Shown here piece after piece: positions 6,852 through 13,065 of a stretch of DNA of 19,523 nt (position 1 is its first letter; the number at the start of each line of letters is the position of its first letter). The notes below the pieces were generated by a model. That model did no database searches and had not been told where the DNA came from. It saw only the letters and a list, made by a program, of their open reading frames with translations. The position numbers and the translations under genes are program-made. The DNA is from DASSLY01 sp035689185 (GTDB lineage Bacteria > Actinomycetota > Actinomycetes > Actinomycetales > Dermatophilaceae): the NCBI GenBank assembly GCA_035689185.1, contig DASSLY010000058.1:1-19523 (forward strand), in the 5' to 3' direction.

Positions 6852-8861
6852 GTGTCCGCACTCACCGTCGTCGTCGCTGGCAGCCAGCGTTCGGTCCAGG
6901 CGGGCACTACCGCCGCCGAGCTGGTCGGCGGCGAGCGCGGCGTCGTCGTGGCGCGGGTGAACGGCCAGCTGCGCGACCTGGCGCACGTGGTCGCCGACGG
7001 CGACGTGGTCGAGCCGGTCGCCGTCGACTCCCCGGACGGGCTGTCGGTGCTGCGGCACTCGGCCGCGCACGTGCTGGCCCAGGCGGTCCAGGAGGTCGAC
7101 CCGTCGGCGCGCCTGGGCATCGGGCCGCCGGTGCGGGACGGGTTCTACTACGACTTCGACGTGCAGACGCCGTTCACCCCGGCGGACCTCAAGGCGTTGG
7201 AGAAGGTGATGCAGCGCATCGTCAACGAGGGGCAGACGTTCTCCCGGCGGGTCGTCAGTGAGGAGGAGGCACGCGCGGAGCTGGCCGACGAGCCGTACAA
7301 GCTGGAGCTGATCGGTCTCAAGGGCGCCGCCGATGCCGGGGAGGGCGCTGACGTGGAGGTGGGAGCCGGCGAGCTGACCATCTACGACAACCACCGCCGG
7401 GCTCGCGACGGCTCGGTGGAGCTGGCCTGGCGCGACCTGTGCCGCGGACCGCACGTGCCGACGACCAAGGCCCTGGGCAACGCCTTCCAGCTGACCAGGT
7501 CGGCGGCGGCATACTGGCGCGGCTCGGAGCAGAACCCGCAGCTGCAGCGGATCTACGGCACGGCGTGGGAGTCCAAGGAGGCGCTGAAGGCGCACCTTGA
7601 CCGGCTCGCCGAGGCGGAGCGGCGCGACCACCGCCGGCTCGGGGCCGACCTGGACCTGTTCTCGTTCCCGGACGAGGTCGGCTCGGGCCTGGCGGTGTTC
7701 CACCCCAAGGGTGGGATCGTGCGGATGGTGATGGAGGACTACTCCAGACGGCGGCACGTCGAGGCGGGCTACTCCTTCGTGAACTCCCCCCACATCAGCA
7801 AGGGCGCCCTGTTCGAGACCTCCGGGCACCTGGACTGGTTCGCCGACGGGATGTTCCCGGCGATGCACGTGGACGAGGAGCGGGACGCGGCGGGCAACCT
7901 GCGGCGCCAGGGCCAGGACTACTACCTCAAGCCGATGAACTGCCCGTTCCACTGCCTGATCTTCCGGGCCCGCGGCCGGTCCTACCGCGAGCTGCCGTTG
8001 CGGCTGTTCGAGTTCGGGTCCGTGTACCGATATGAGAAGTCCGGGGTCGTGCACGGGCTGACCCGGGTCCGCGGGATGACCCAGGACGACGCGCACATCT
8101 TCGTCACCGAGGAGCAGGTGGAGCAGGAGCTGGGCAAGGTGCTCACCTTCGTCCTGGACCTGCTGAAGGACTACGGGCTGGACGACTTCTACCTGGAGCT
8201 GTCCACCAAGAACCCGGACAAGTTCATCGGGTCCGAGGACATCTGGGAGCAGGCCACGGCAACGCTGGCGCGTGTCGCCGAGGACTCCGGCCTGGAGCTG
8301 GTGCCGGACCCGGGGGGCGCGGCGTTCTACGGACCGAAGATCTCGGTGCAGGCCCGCGACGCGATCGGGCGGACCTGGCAGATGTCGACGATCCAGCTCG
8401 ACTTCTTCGAGCCGGAGCGGTTCGAGCTGGAGTACCAAGCGGCGGACGGGTCCCGCAAGCGGCCGATCATGATCCACCGGGCGCTGTTCGGGTCGATCGA
8501 GCGGTTCTTCGGCGTGCTGGTGGAGCATTACGCGGGCGCGTTCCCGCCGTGGCTGGCGCCGGTGCAGGTGCTGGGCGTCCCGGTGGCCTCGGACCACGAC
8601 GACTACCTGTATGACGTCGCCGCTCGCCTGCGCGCACACGGCATCCGGGTGGAGGTGGACAGCTCCGACGACCGGTTCCCGAAGAAGATCCGCACCGCGT
8701 CGAAGTCCAAGGTGCCGTTCGTGCTCATCGCCGGGGAGGAGGACCGGTCGGCGGGCGCCGTGTCGTTCCGCCACCGGGACGGCTCGCAGCGCAACGGCGT
8801 CCCGATCGAGCAGGCCGTGGCCGAGATCGTGGCTGCCGTGGAACAGCGCATCCAGGTCTGA
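6852..8861 (+). CDS. thrS: Threonyl-tRNA synthetase
   Basis: A 669-residue class II synthetase charging tRNA-Thr in the cytoplasm. The N-terminal TGS domain covers about residues 1-60. The editing domain has HSAAH at 69-73 and the DLCRGPHVP motif (Cys and His that clear Ser-tRNA). The catalytic core has the zinc ligands Cys364 (MNCPFH), His415 (DDAHIF) and His542 (MIHRALFGS), with motif 2 in LPLRLFEFGSVYRYEKSG and motif 3 in HRALFGSIERF. The anticodon-binding domain begins near PWLAPVQVLGVPV. All hallmark residues are intact. The GTG start at 6852 is favoured by AAGGAGA about 8 nt upstream and by the TGS domain beginning right after it. The 90-bp leader is too short for a T-box; it carries two GGCATAC strings (6785 and 6829). 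Confidence 0.98.
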   Translation: MSALTVVVAGSQRSVQAGTTAAELVGGERGVVVARVNGQLRDLAHVVADGDVVEPVAVDSPDGLSVLRHSAAHVLAQAVQEVDPSARLGIGPPVRDGFYYDFDVQTPFTPADLKALEKVMQRIVNEGQTFSRRVVSEEEARAELADEPYKLELIGLKGAADAGEGADVEVGAGELTIYDNHRRARDGSVELAWRDLCRGPHVPTTKALGNAFQLTRSAAAYWRGSEQNPQLQRIYGTAWESKEALKAHLDRLAEAERRDHRRLGADLDLFSFPDEVGSGLAVFHPKGGIVRMVMEDYSRRRHVEAGYSFVNSPHISKGALFETSGHLDWFADGMFPAMHVDEERDAAGNLRRQGQDYYLKPMNCPFHCLIFRARGRSYRELPLRLFEFGSVYRYEKSGVVHGLTRVRGMTQDDAHIFVTEEQVEQELGKVLTFVLDLLKDYGLDDFYLELSTKNPDKFIGSEDIWEQATATLARVAEDSGLELVPDPGGAAFYGPKISVQARDAIGRTWQMSTIQLDFFEPERFELEYQAADGSRKRPIMIHRALFGSIERFFGVLVEHYAGAFPPWLAPVQVLGVPVASDHDDYLYDVAARLRAHGIRVEVDSSDDRFPKKIRTASKSKVPFVLIAGEEDRSAGAVSFRHRDGSQRNGVPIEQAVAEIVAAVEQRIQV

Positions 8862-8903
8862 CCCCGCTCACCCCCCTCCTCGTCCGGACACCGCGTGCGC
8901 CGC

Positions 8904-8919
8904 ATGTGAGCGTTCACAT
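8904..8919. promoter_or_regulatory. 16-bp near-palindrome resembling a LacI-family operator
   Basis: ATGTGAGCGTTCACAT has perfect 6-bp arms (ATGTGA/TCACAT) around a central CG with one mismatched pair. This is the layout of LacI-family operators (compare TGTGAGCGCTCACA). It lies in the thrS-HIT gap, about 85 bp upstream of the HIT gene -10 box. No LacI-family gene is in the window. Confidence 0.3.
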
Positions 8920-9003
8920 TGGCCAGGAATCCGGCCGAAGCGGTGTTCGGTCGAGGGGATCGCGGCCGTGGCGGTGTCCGGCCGCGGGGGGTGGGGGGCC
9001 GCA

Positions 9004-9009
9004 TAGGAT
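9004..9009 (+). promoter_or_regulatory. -10 box of a probable leaderless promoter for the HIT gene
   Basis: TAGGAT fits the actinobacterial TAnnnT -10 consensus. It ends 7 nt before the GTG at 9017, so transcription would begin at or next to the start codon. No Shine-Dalgarno of quality is present, which agrees with a leaderless mRNA. Confidence 0.5.
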
Positions 9010-9016
9010 CAGCGGC

Positions 9017-9565
9017 GTGGCGGCCGAGTCTGCGGAGGACCTAGCCGGCGTCCGGGACGGGTTCGAACGGTTGTGGACGCCGCACCGGATGGTCTACATC
9101 TCCGGCGACCGGCCTACCGACCAGGCGGGCACGGGCTGTCCGTTCTGCGCCGCCCCCGGCAAGGACGACGCCGTCGGGCTGGTGGTGCACCGGGGGCGGA
9201 CCTGCTTCGTGGTGATGAACCTGTTCCCGTACAACCCCGGTCACATCCTGGTCTGCCCGTACCGGCACGTGTCGCTCTACGTGGACCTGACCGAGGACGA
9301 GACGGCAGAGTTCACGACGCTGACCAAGGCCGGGATCGCCGCGTTGGACCGGTCCAGCGCCCCAGGCGGCTACAACATCGGGATGAACCAGGGCTCCGTC
9401 GCCGGCGCCGGCGTGGCAGCCCACCTGCACCAGCACATCGTGCCGAGATGGGGCGGCGACTCGAACTTCCTGCCGATCATCGCGCAGACGAAGGCGCTGC
9501 CGATGCTGCTGGAGGACGTGCGGGCTCGGCTGGCCGCGGCCTGGCCGGCCGACGGAGCAGGCTGA
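9017..9565 (+). CDS. HIT-family protein, probable Ap4A phosphorylase (Rv2613c-like)
   Basis: A 182-residue protein of the histidine-triad superfamily. It has the N-terminal signature FERLWTPHRMVYI, a CPFC zinc-type motif at 41-44, the strand VVMNLFPYNPGHILVCPYRH, and the triad HLHQH (136-140) inside AAHLHQHIVPRW. The M. tuberculosis homologue Rv2613c phosphorolyses diadenosine tetraphosphate and also lies between thrS and pgsA1, so both sequence and context agree. The GTG at 9017 is chosen because a TAGGAT -10 ends 7 nt upstream and homologues begin near this residue; longer in-frame starts add only unlikely Arg/Gly sequence. Its last 89 bp overlap, tail to tail, the HTTM gene on the other strand. 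Confidence 0.9.
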   Translation: MAAESAEDLAGVRDGFERLWTPHRMVYISGDRPTDQAGTGCPFCAAPGKDDAVGLVVHRGRTCFVVMNLFPYNPGHILVCPYRHVSLYVDLTEDETAEFTTLTKAGIAALDRSSAPGGYNIGMNQGSVAGAGVAAHLHQHIVPRWGGDSNFLPIIAQTKALPMLLEDVRARLAAAWPADGAG

Positions 9566-10349
9566 GCCGCTCCAACGGCAGGAACGCCAGCAGGCAGACC
9601 ACCAGCGGCAGGAAGTGGATGGTCAGCAGCAGGTAGGTGCACAGGTGGAAGACGCCCCAGAACCCCAGGTAGGCGTAGAGCGGGCGGCCGCGCAACCAGA
9701 GCATGAGCGGTGAGGCGAACTCCATCACCACCACGTTCCACTGCAGCGCGTGGGTCAGCGCCGGCTGGCCACCCAGCCAGGCGGCCAGCCCTTGGCCTCG
9801 ACGCGTCAACGCCCAGGTCAGCGTGGCGCCGTTGGCCCACAGCCAGCCGCCGAAGCGCACCTTGGCCCAGAACGACAGGAAGTAAATCGCCACGGCGCCC
9901 AGCTGGGTCATCCGGACCGCCCAGCCGGCGGCCCGGTTCGCGGTGAGGTCCCCGACCCGGGCGTGGCCGACGCTCGGCAGCACGAACAGCGCCACCATTA
10001 GGGCGAAGTGGTCGTGGTCGATCTTGGCGTAGGAAAAGCCGTTGCTGACCCAGTCCAGCATGGCGAACGCGCACACCCAGCCGGCCAGGCGGGGCAGCCT
10101 CCCGGTTGCGGCGACCACGGCGCTGACCACCAGCAGGACGGCGAGCGCCCGCACGTAGCCCGGTGACGGCTGGGGCAGGTGCAGCCACTGGCGCACCAGC
10201 AGCGGCCGGTACAGGGCCGCCGGGACGTCGCCGTGCGGGACCGGGTCGCGGACGACGAAGAGCATGTCGAAGACGACGAAGGGGTAGACCGCGCGCCGCA
10301 GCCAGGCGACGCGCGCGAGCGGCACTGCCGGGAAGAAGAAGCCGGTCAC
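9477..10349 (-). CDS. HTTM-domain membrane protein (vitamin-K-dependent carboxylase-like)
   Basis: A 290-residue multi-pass membrane protein. Hydrophobic segments are visible in the N-terminal third (YPFVVFDMLFVV), then ALAVLLVVSAVVAATG, LAGWVCAFAMLDWV, FALMVALFVLPSV, QLGAVAIYFLSFWAK, and near the C-terminus FWGVFHLCTYLLLTIHFLPLVVC (shown as segments). The string KIDHDHFALM and the Lys in IYFLSFWAKVRFGGW correspond in position to the catalytic His and Lys regions of gamma-glutamyl carboxylase, so catalysis is possible. Its GTG start overlaps the stop of the upstream membrane gene as GTGA. The C-terminus is a Pro/Ala/Arg-rich tail running 89 bp into the HIT gene. The substrate is unknown; bacterial HTTM proteins are mostly uncharacterised. 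Confidence 0.85.
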   Translation of the reverse strand: MTGFFFPAVPLARVAWLRRAVYPFVVFDMLFVVRDPVPHGDVPAALYRPLLVRQWLHLPQPSPGYVRALAVLLVVSAVVAATGRLPRLAGWVCAFAMLDWVSNGFSYAKIDHDHFALMVALFVLPSVGHARVGDLTANRAAGWAVRMTQLGAVAIYFLSFWAKVRFGGWLWANGATLTWALTRRGQGLAAWLGGQPALTHALQWNVVVMEFASPLMLWLRGRPLYAYLGFWGVFHLCTYLLLTIHFLPLVVCLLAFLPLERLSLLRRPARPRPAEPARPPAASAAPSSAR

Positions 10350-10816
10350 GGGATCTCGGGTGGGTTGGCCGGCTGGACGACCGGCCAGGTCGCCAGCGTG
10401 TTCACCACGGACTCGCCGGCGACCCCGCCGGTCAGGTCGGTGACCCGCTCGCGGAGGTGCACCGCGGCATACCGGGCCTGGCCTGGTTGCCGGCGCACGT
10501 GAGCGACCGCGATGGCCTGCAGCCGCCACGGCTCGCGGACCAGCGACGGCAGCTGGCCCTCGATCTCCGATCGCTCCACGCCCAGCCCGCCGGGGCTCAG
10601 CTCGACCCTGACCAGCCGGCCGTCGACGGTGTCCGCCTCCAGGTAGCGGGAGCGGATCTCGCTCTCCGGGTTGACGTTGAACGAGAACTGCGACATGGGG
10701 GTGAACGGCCACCGGGTGTCGTTGCCGTGCCAGGTGCCGTCGACCACCGCCGCCACCACCAGGACGGTGACCACGGCGCGCCAGGCGATGCCCCACCTGG
10801 TCAGTCCACCCCGCAC
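10346..10816 (-). CDS. Single-pass membrane protein, partner of the HTTM gene
   Basis: A 156-residue protein with one N-terminal transmembrane helix (AWRAVVTVLVVAAVVDGTW, about residues 10-28). The motif WPFTPMSQFSFNV follows directly, and then a soluble domain rich in beta-like strands (RYLEADTVDGRLVRVEL). I recall small proteins with a WPFxPMSQ motif beside HTTM genes in other actinobacteria, but no function. The soluble part most likely faces the outside of the cell. It ends in GTGA, overlapping the HTTM start, so the two are co-translated. The GTG at 10816 is the best start because the frame upstream is meaningless, but no ribosome site is evident. It is divergent from the DCC gene with almost no space between them. 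Confidence 0.7.
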   Translation of the reverse strand: MRGGLTRWGIAWRAVVTVLVVAAVVDGTWHGNDTRWPFTPMSQFSFNVNPESEIRSRYLEADTVDGRLVRVELSPGGLGVERSEIEGQLPSLVREPWRLQAIAVAHVRRQPGQARYAAVHLRERVTDLTGGVAGESVVNTLATWPVVQPANPPEIP

Positions 10817-10822
10817 GCGGTC

Positions 10823-11230
10823 ATGGTGGCACGGTTTGCCAGACTCGGGCGGGTGGACGCCCCTAGGCCGGTGCTCGTGTTCGACGGTGACTGCGGCTTC
10901 TGCACGGCCTCGGCCCGCTGGATCGTCCGCTACGTGAACCGCCCGCCGCGCTATGCCGTCGCGCCGTGGCAGCACCTGGACCTGGACTCCCTCGGTCTGA
11001 CCGCGCCGCAGTGCGACGCCGCGGTCCAGTGGGTGGGTCGCGACGGCGCGCGGGCGAGCGGGCACGCTGCGATCGCGGCCGCGCTTCGGCACGGCCACCC
11101 GGTATGGCGCGTGCCTGGGTTGGTCATCACCGCGCCGGCGGTCTCGTGGCTGGCCGAGCGGGTGTACACCTGGGTGGCCGGCCACCGCTACCTGCTGCCC
11201 GGCGGGACGCCCGCCTGCCGGGTCGGCTAG
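10823..11230 (+). CDS. DCC family (DUF393) thiol-disulfide oxidoreductase-like protein
   Basis: A 135-residue protein with the defining DGDCGFC motif (residues 21-27, CxxC type) after the strand RPVLVFDGDCGFC. It also has the family features RWIVRYVNR, APWQHLDLDSLGL, AAVQWV and a C-terminal RVPGLVITAPAVSWLAERVY. The fold is thioredoxin-like with a redox-active Cys pair. It is divergent from the HTTM pair, and HTTM and DCC domains are found together or fused in other bacteria, which suggests a joint redox role. The ATG at 10823 leaves only 6 bp to the opposite start; GTG at 10853, right before RPVLVFDGD, is a good alternative leaving about 36 bp. The gene may be leaderless. Confidence 0.85.
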   Translation: MVARFARLGRVDAPRPVLVFDGDCGFCTASARWIVRYVNRPPRYAVAPWQHLDLDSLGLTAPQCDAAVQWVGRDGARASGHAAIAAALRHGHPVWRVPGLVITAPAVSWLAERVYTWVAGHRYLLPGGTPACRVG

Positions 11231-11340
11231 CTGCCGAGCCGGGCCAGTGCGGCGTCCACGGTGTCGACGAACCAGGCCCGGCTGTCGGGCGGGACGGTGG
11301 GCGTGACGGCGAGGTGGCCGTGATAGCGACCTTCTGCCCG
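11227..11340 (-). pseudogene. Stranded 3' end of an unidentified gene
   Basis: The minus strand from 11340 to a TAG stop at 11227-11229 reads RAEGRYHGHLAVTPTV, then PPDSRAWFVDTVDAALARLG and a final Ser. The codons end in G or C nearly throughout the last 60 nt and the peptide ends in a natural-looking amphipathic helix, as a real C-terminus would. The stop codon overlaps the DCC gene stop in a CTAG palindrome, a common convergent arrangement. Upstream the frame meets a TGA (minus strand, just before 11340) inside the first 70-bp repeat, and no body of the gene is present. I infer that repeat insertion or expansion replaced the rest. Family not recognised. Confidence 0.35.
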
Positions 11341-11359
11341 TCACAGTTGCCGTCCCGGG
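11290..11359 (+). repeat. 70-bp palindromic repeat, copy 1
   Basis: Begins CGGGACGGTGGGCGTGACGG and ends with TTGCCGTCCCGGG. Outer arms CGGGACGGC/GCCGTCCCG (this copy has T instead of C at the ninth base) and inner arms GTGACGG/CCGTCAC flank a third short stem GAGGT/ACCTT. The left part overlaps the stranded gene end on the minus strand. Confidence 0.9.
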
Positions 11360-11459
11360 CGCCGTTGGCGCGCCTGCGGTCGCCGTTGGCGCGCCTGCGG
11401 TCGCCGGCCGGCTCGGGGCATGCTGCGGTCCCGGGTGCCGTCGGCGCGTGCCGCGGTCG

Positions 11460-11529
11460 CGGGACGGCGGGCGTGACGGCGAGGTGGCCGTGATAGCGAC
11501 CTTCTGCCCGTCACAGTTGCCGTCCCGGG
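11460..11529 (+). repeat. 70-bp palindromic repeat, copy 2
   Basis: Identical in length to copy 1 and differing at one base (C at position 9, restoring the perfect 9-bp outer arm). It starts 170 bp after copy 1. The spacer on each side is itself built of TGCGGTC-containing modules. Confidence 0.92.
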
Positions 11530-11636
11530 TGCCGTCGGGGCGTGCTGCGGTCCCGGGTCGGCTCGGGGCGCGCCTGCGGTCGCCGGGCGGCTCGGGGCAT
11601 GCTGCGGTCCCGGGTGCCGTTGGCCGCCTGCGGTCG

Positions 11637-11706
11637 CGGGACGGCGGGCGTGACGGCGAGGTGGCCGTGATAGCGACCTTCTGCCCGTCACAGTTGCCGT
11701 CCCGGG
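11637..11706 (+). repeat. 70-bp palindromic repeat, copy 3
   Basis: Identical to copy 2 over 70 bp by eye and 177 bp downstream of it, in the same orientation. It can fold into the same three-tier hairpin. It is followed directly by the 29-bp minisatellite. Confidence 0.92.
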
Positions 11707-11721
11707 TGCCGTTGGCGGGCC

Positions 11722-11842
11722 TGCGGTTGCGGGCGGGGACGGGGTGCGCTGCGGTTGCGGGCGGGGGACGGGGTGCGCTGCGGTTGCGGGCGGGGGACGG
11801 GGTGCGCTGCGGTTGCGGGCGGGGGACGGGGTGCGCTGCGGT
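11722..11842. repeat. 29-bp tandem minisatellite, four units plus a partial
   Basis: Unit beginning TGCGGTTGCGGGCGGGGGAC. Copies lie at 11722-11749 (28 bp, one G short), 11750-11778, 11779-11807 and 11808-11836, with a 6-bp start of a fifth. The plus strand is G-rich with runs of four to five G, so quadruplex or slipped structures are possible. It ends about 31 bp before the start codon of the PPOX gene. Confidence 0.95.
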
Positions 11843-11861
11843 CCCATGGGCTTGGCCTGGG

Positions 11862-11867
11862 TAGCGT
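11862..11867 (+). promoter_or_regulatory. -10 box of a probable leaderless promoter for the PPOX gene
   Basis: TAGCGT matches TAnnnT and ends 6 nt before the ATG at 11874. No Shine-Dalgarno sits in the short gap, so a leaderless transcript is likely. The minisatellite occupies the -35 region and upstream. Confidence 0.45.
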
Positions 11868-11873
11868 CGGGGC

Positions 11874-12333
<460 letters not shown>

Positions 12334-12341
<8 letters not shown>

Positions 12342-12963
12342 GCCCGACGGGCCGGCCCAGGTCGTCCTGTTCGACGCGGACGGGGTGCTGCAGCTGCCCC
12401 TGCCGACGTGGGCGGCGGAGGTGGCCGCCTTCGCCGGCACCGATCACCCGGCCGAGCGGGAGCGCTTCGTCCGGGAGGTGCAGCAGGCCGAGACCAGCGC
12501 CTACCTGGGCGACGTCGACTTCGCCACGGTGCTGGCCGAGCTGCTCCGGCGCTGGGGGCTGGGGCACGCGCCGGCGGAGGTGCTCGCCACCTGGACCCGC
12601 ATCACCGTCGAGGAGGCCGTGCTGACCCGGGTCGACGCGCTCGTGGCGCGCGGGGTCCGCTGCGCGGTGGCGACCAACCAGCACCGGGAGCGAGCGGCAT
12701 ACATGCGGGCCGAGCTGGGCCACCTGGACGGTTTCGAGGCGGTGTTCGTCTCCTCGGACCTGGGGCTGGCCAAGCCGGACCCCGCGTTCTTCCGGCACGT
12801 CGTCAGGGCGCTGGACGTGAACCCGGCGGAGGTGCTGTTCGTCGACGACATGGCCGTCAACGTCGAGGCGGCGCGTGCGGTGGGGCTGCGCGCCGAGGTG
12901 TTCGCCCACGGTGGCGGGGTGGCCGAGCTGGACCGGATCCTGGCCCTGCACGGGCTGGCGTGA
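12334..12963 (+). CDS. HAD-superfamily phosphatase-like hydrolase
   Basis: A 209-residue HAD protein with all four motifs: motif I LFDADGVLQ with the Asp nucleophile and acid at 14 and 16, motif II in CAVATNQ, motif III the Lys of LAKPDP, and motif IV FVDDMAVNV with Asp171-Asp172. A helical cap lies between motif I and motif II (about residues 25-95). It probably dephosphorylates a small metabolite; the substrate cannot be told. Its ATG overlaps the end of the PPOX gene by 8 bp, so the two form a coupled pair. It is followed by a long inverted repeat and a convergent EF-G-like gene. Confidence 0.9.
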
Positions 12964-12969
12964 CCCATT

Positions 12970-13043
12970 CCGCTTGTTGCCCCCGAAACCACCGTATTGG
13001 GGCGTCTTAGGGTCGCGAACGGTGGTTTCGGGGCAACAAGCGG
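12970..13043. terminator. 25-bp inverted repeat between convergent genes
   Basis: Left arm 12970-12995 (begins CCGCTTGTTGCC, ends GAAACCACCGT) and right arm 13019-13043 (begins ACGGTGGTTTC, ends CAACAAGCGG) are complementary over 25 bp with a single bulged C. The loop is 23 nt. It lies between the HAD gene and the convergent EF-G-like gene and could terminate both. The stem is longer than a typical terminator and lacks a T tract, so a small palindromic mobile or repeat element is an alternative. Confidence 0.6.
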
Positions 13044-13065
13044 GAGGGAGGTGGAAAGGTGGGGG

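Larger units (their letters stand above)
11231..11873. other. Repeat-dense intergenic block
   Basis: About 0.64 kb without an intact gene. It is made almost wholly of repeated modules: three 70-bp palindromic elements (11290, 11460, 11637), a 21-bp doublet (11361-11402), a roughly 32-bp module around CTCGGGGCATGCTGCGGTCC found at 11410-11441 and 11589-11620, and a 29-bp minisatellite (11722-11842). Open frames through it on either strand give only repetitive Arg/Pro/Ala/Gly peptides. Confidence 0.9.

Noticed and set aside
6267..8774. Minus-strand 835-aa frame
   Set aside because: Antisense shadow of thrS and the MOSC gene, created by high GC content; its translation is His/Arg/Pro/Gln-rich with no domain.
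11290..11842. CRISPR array
   Set aside because: The 70-bp repeats are too long and few, their spacers are unequal (about 100 bp) and share modules with each other; the 29-bp units have no spacers; no cas genes are present.
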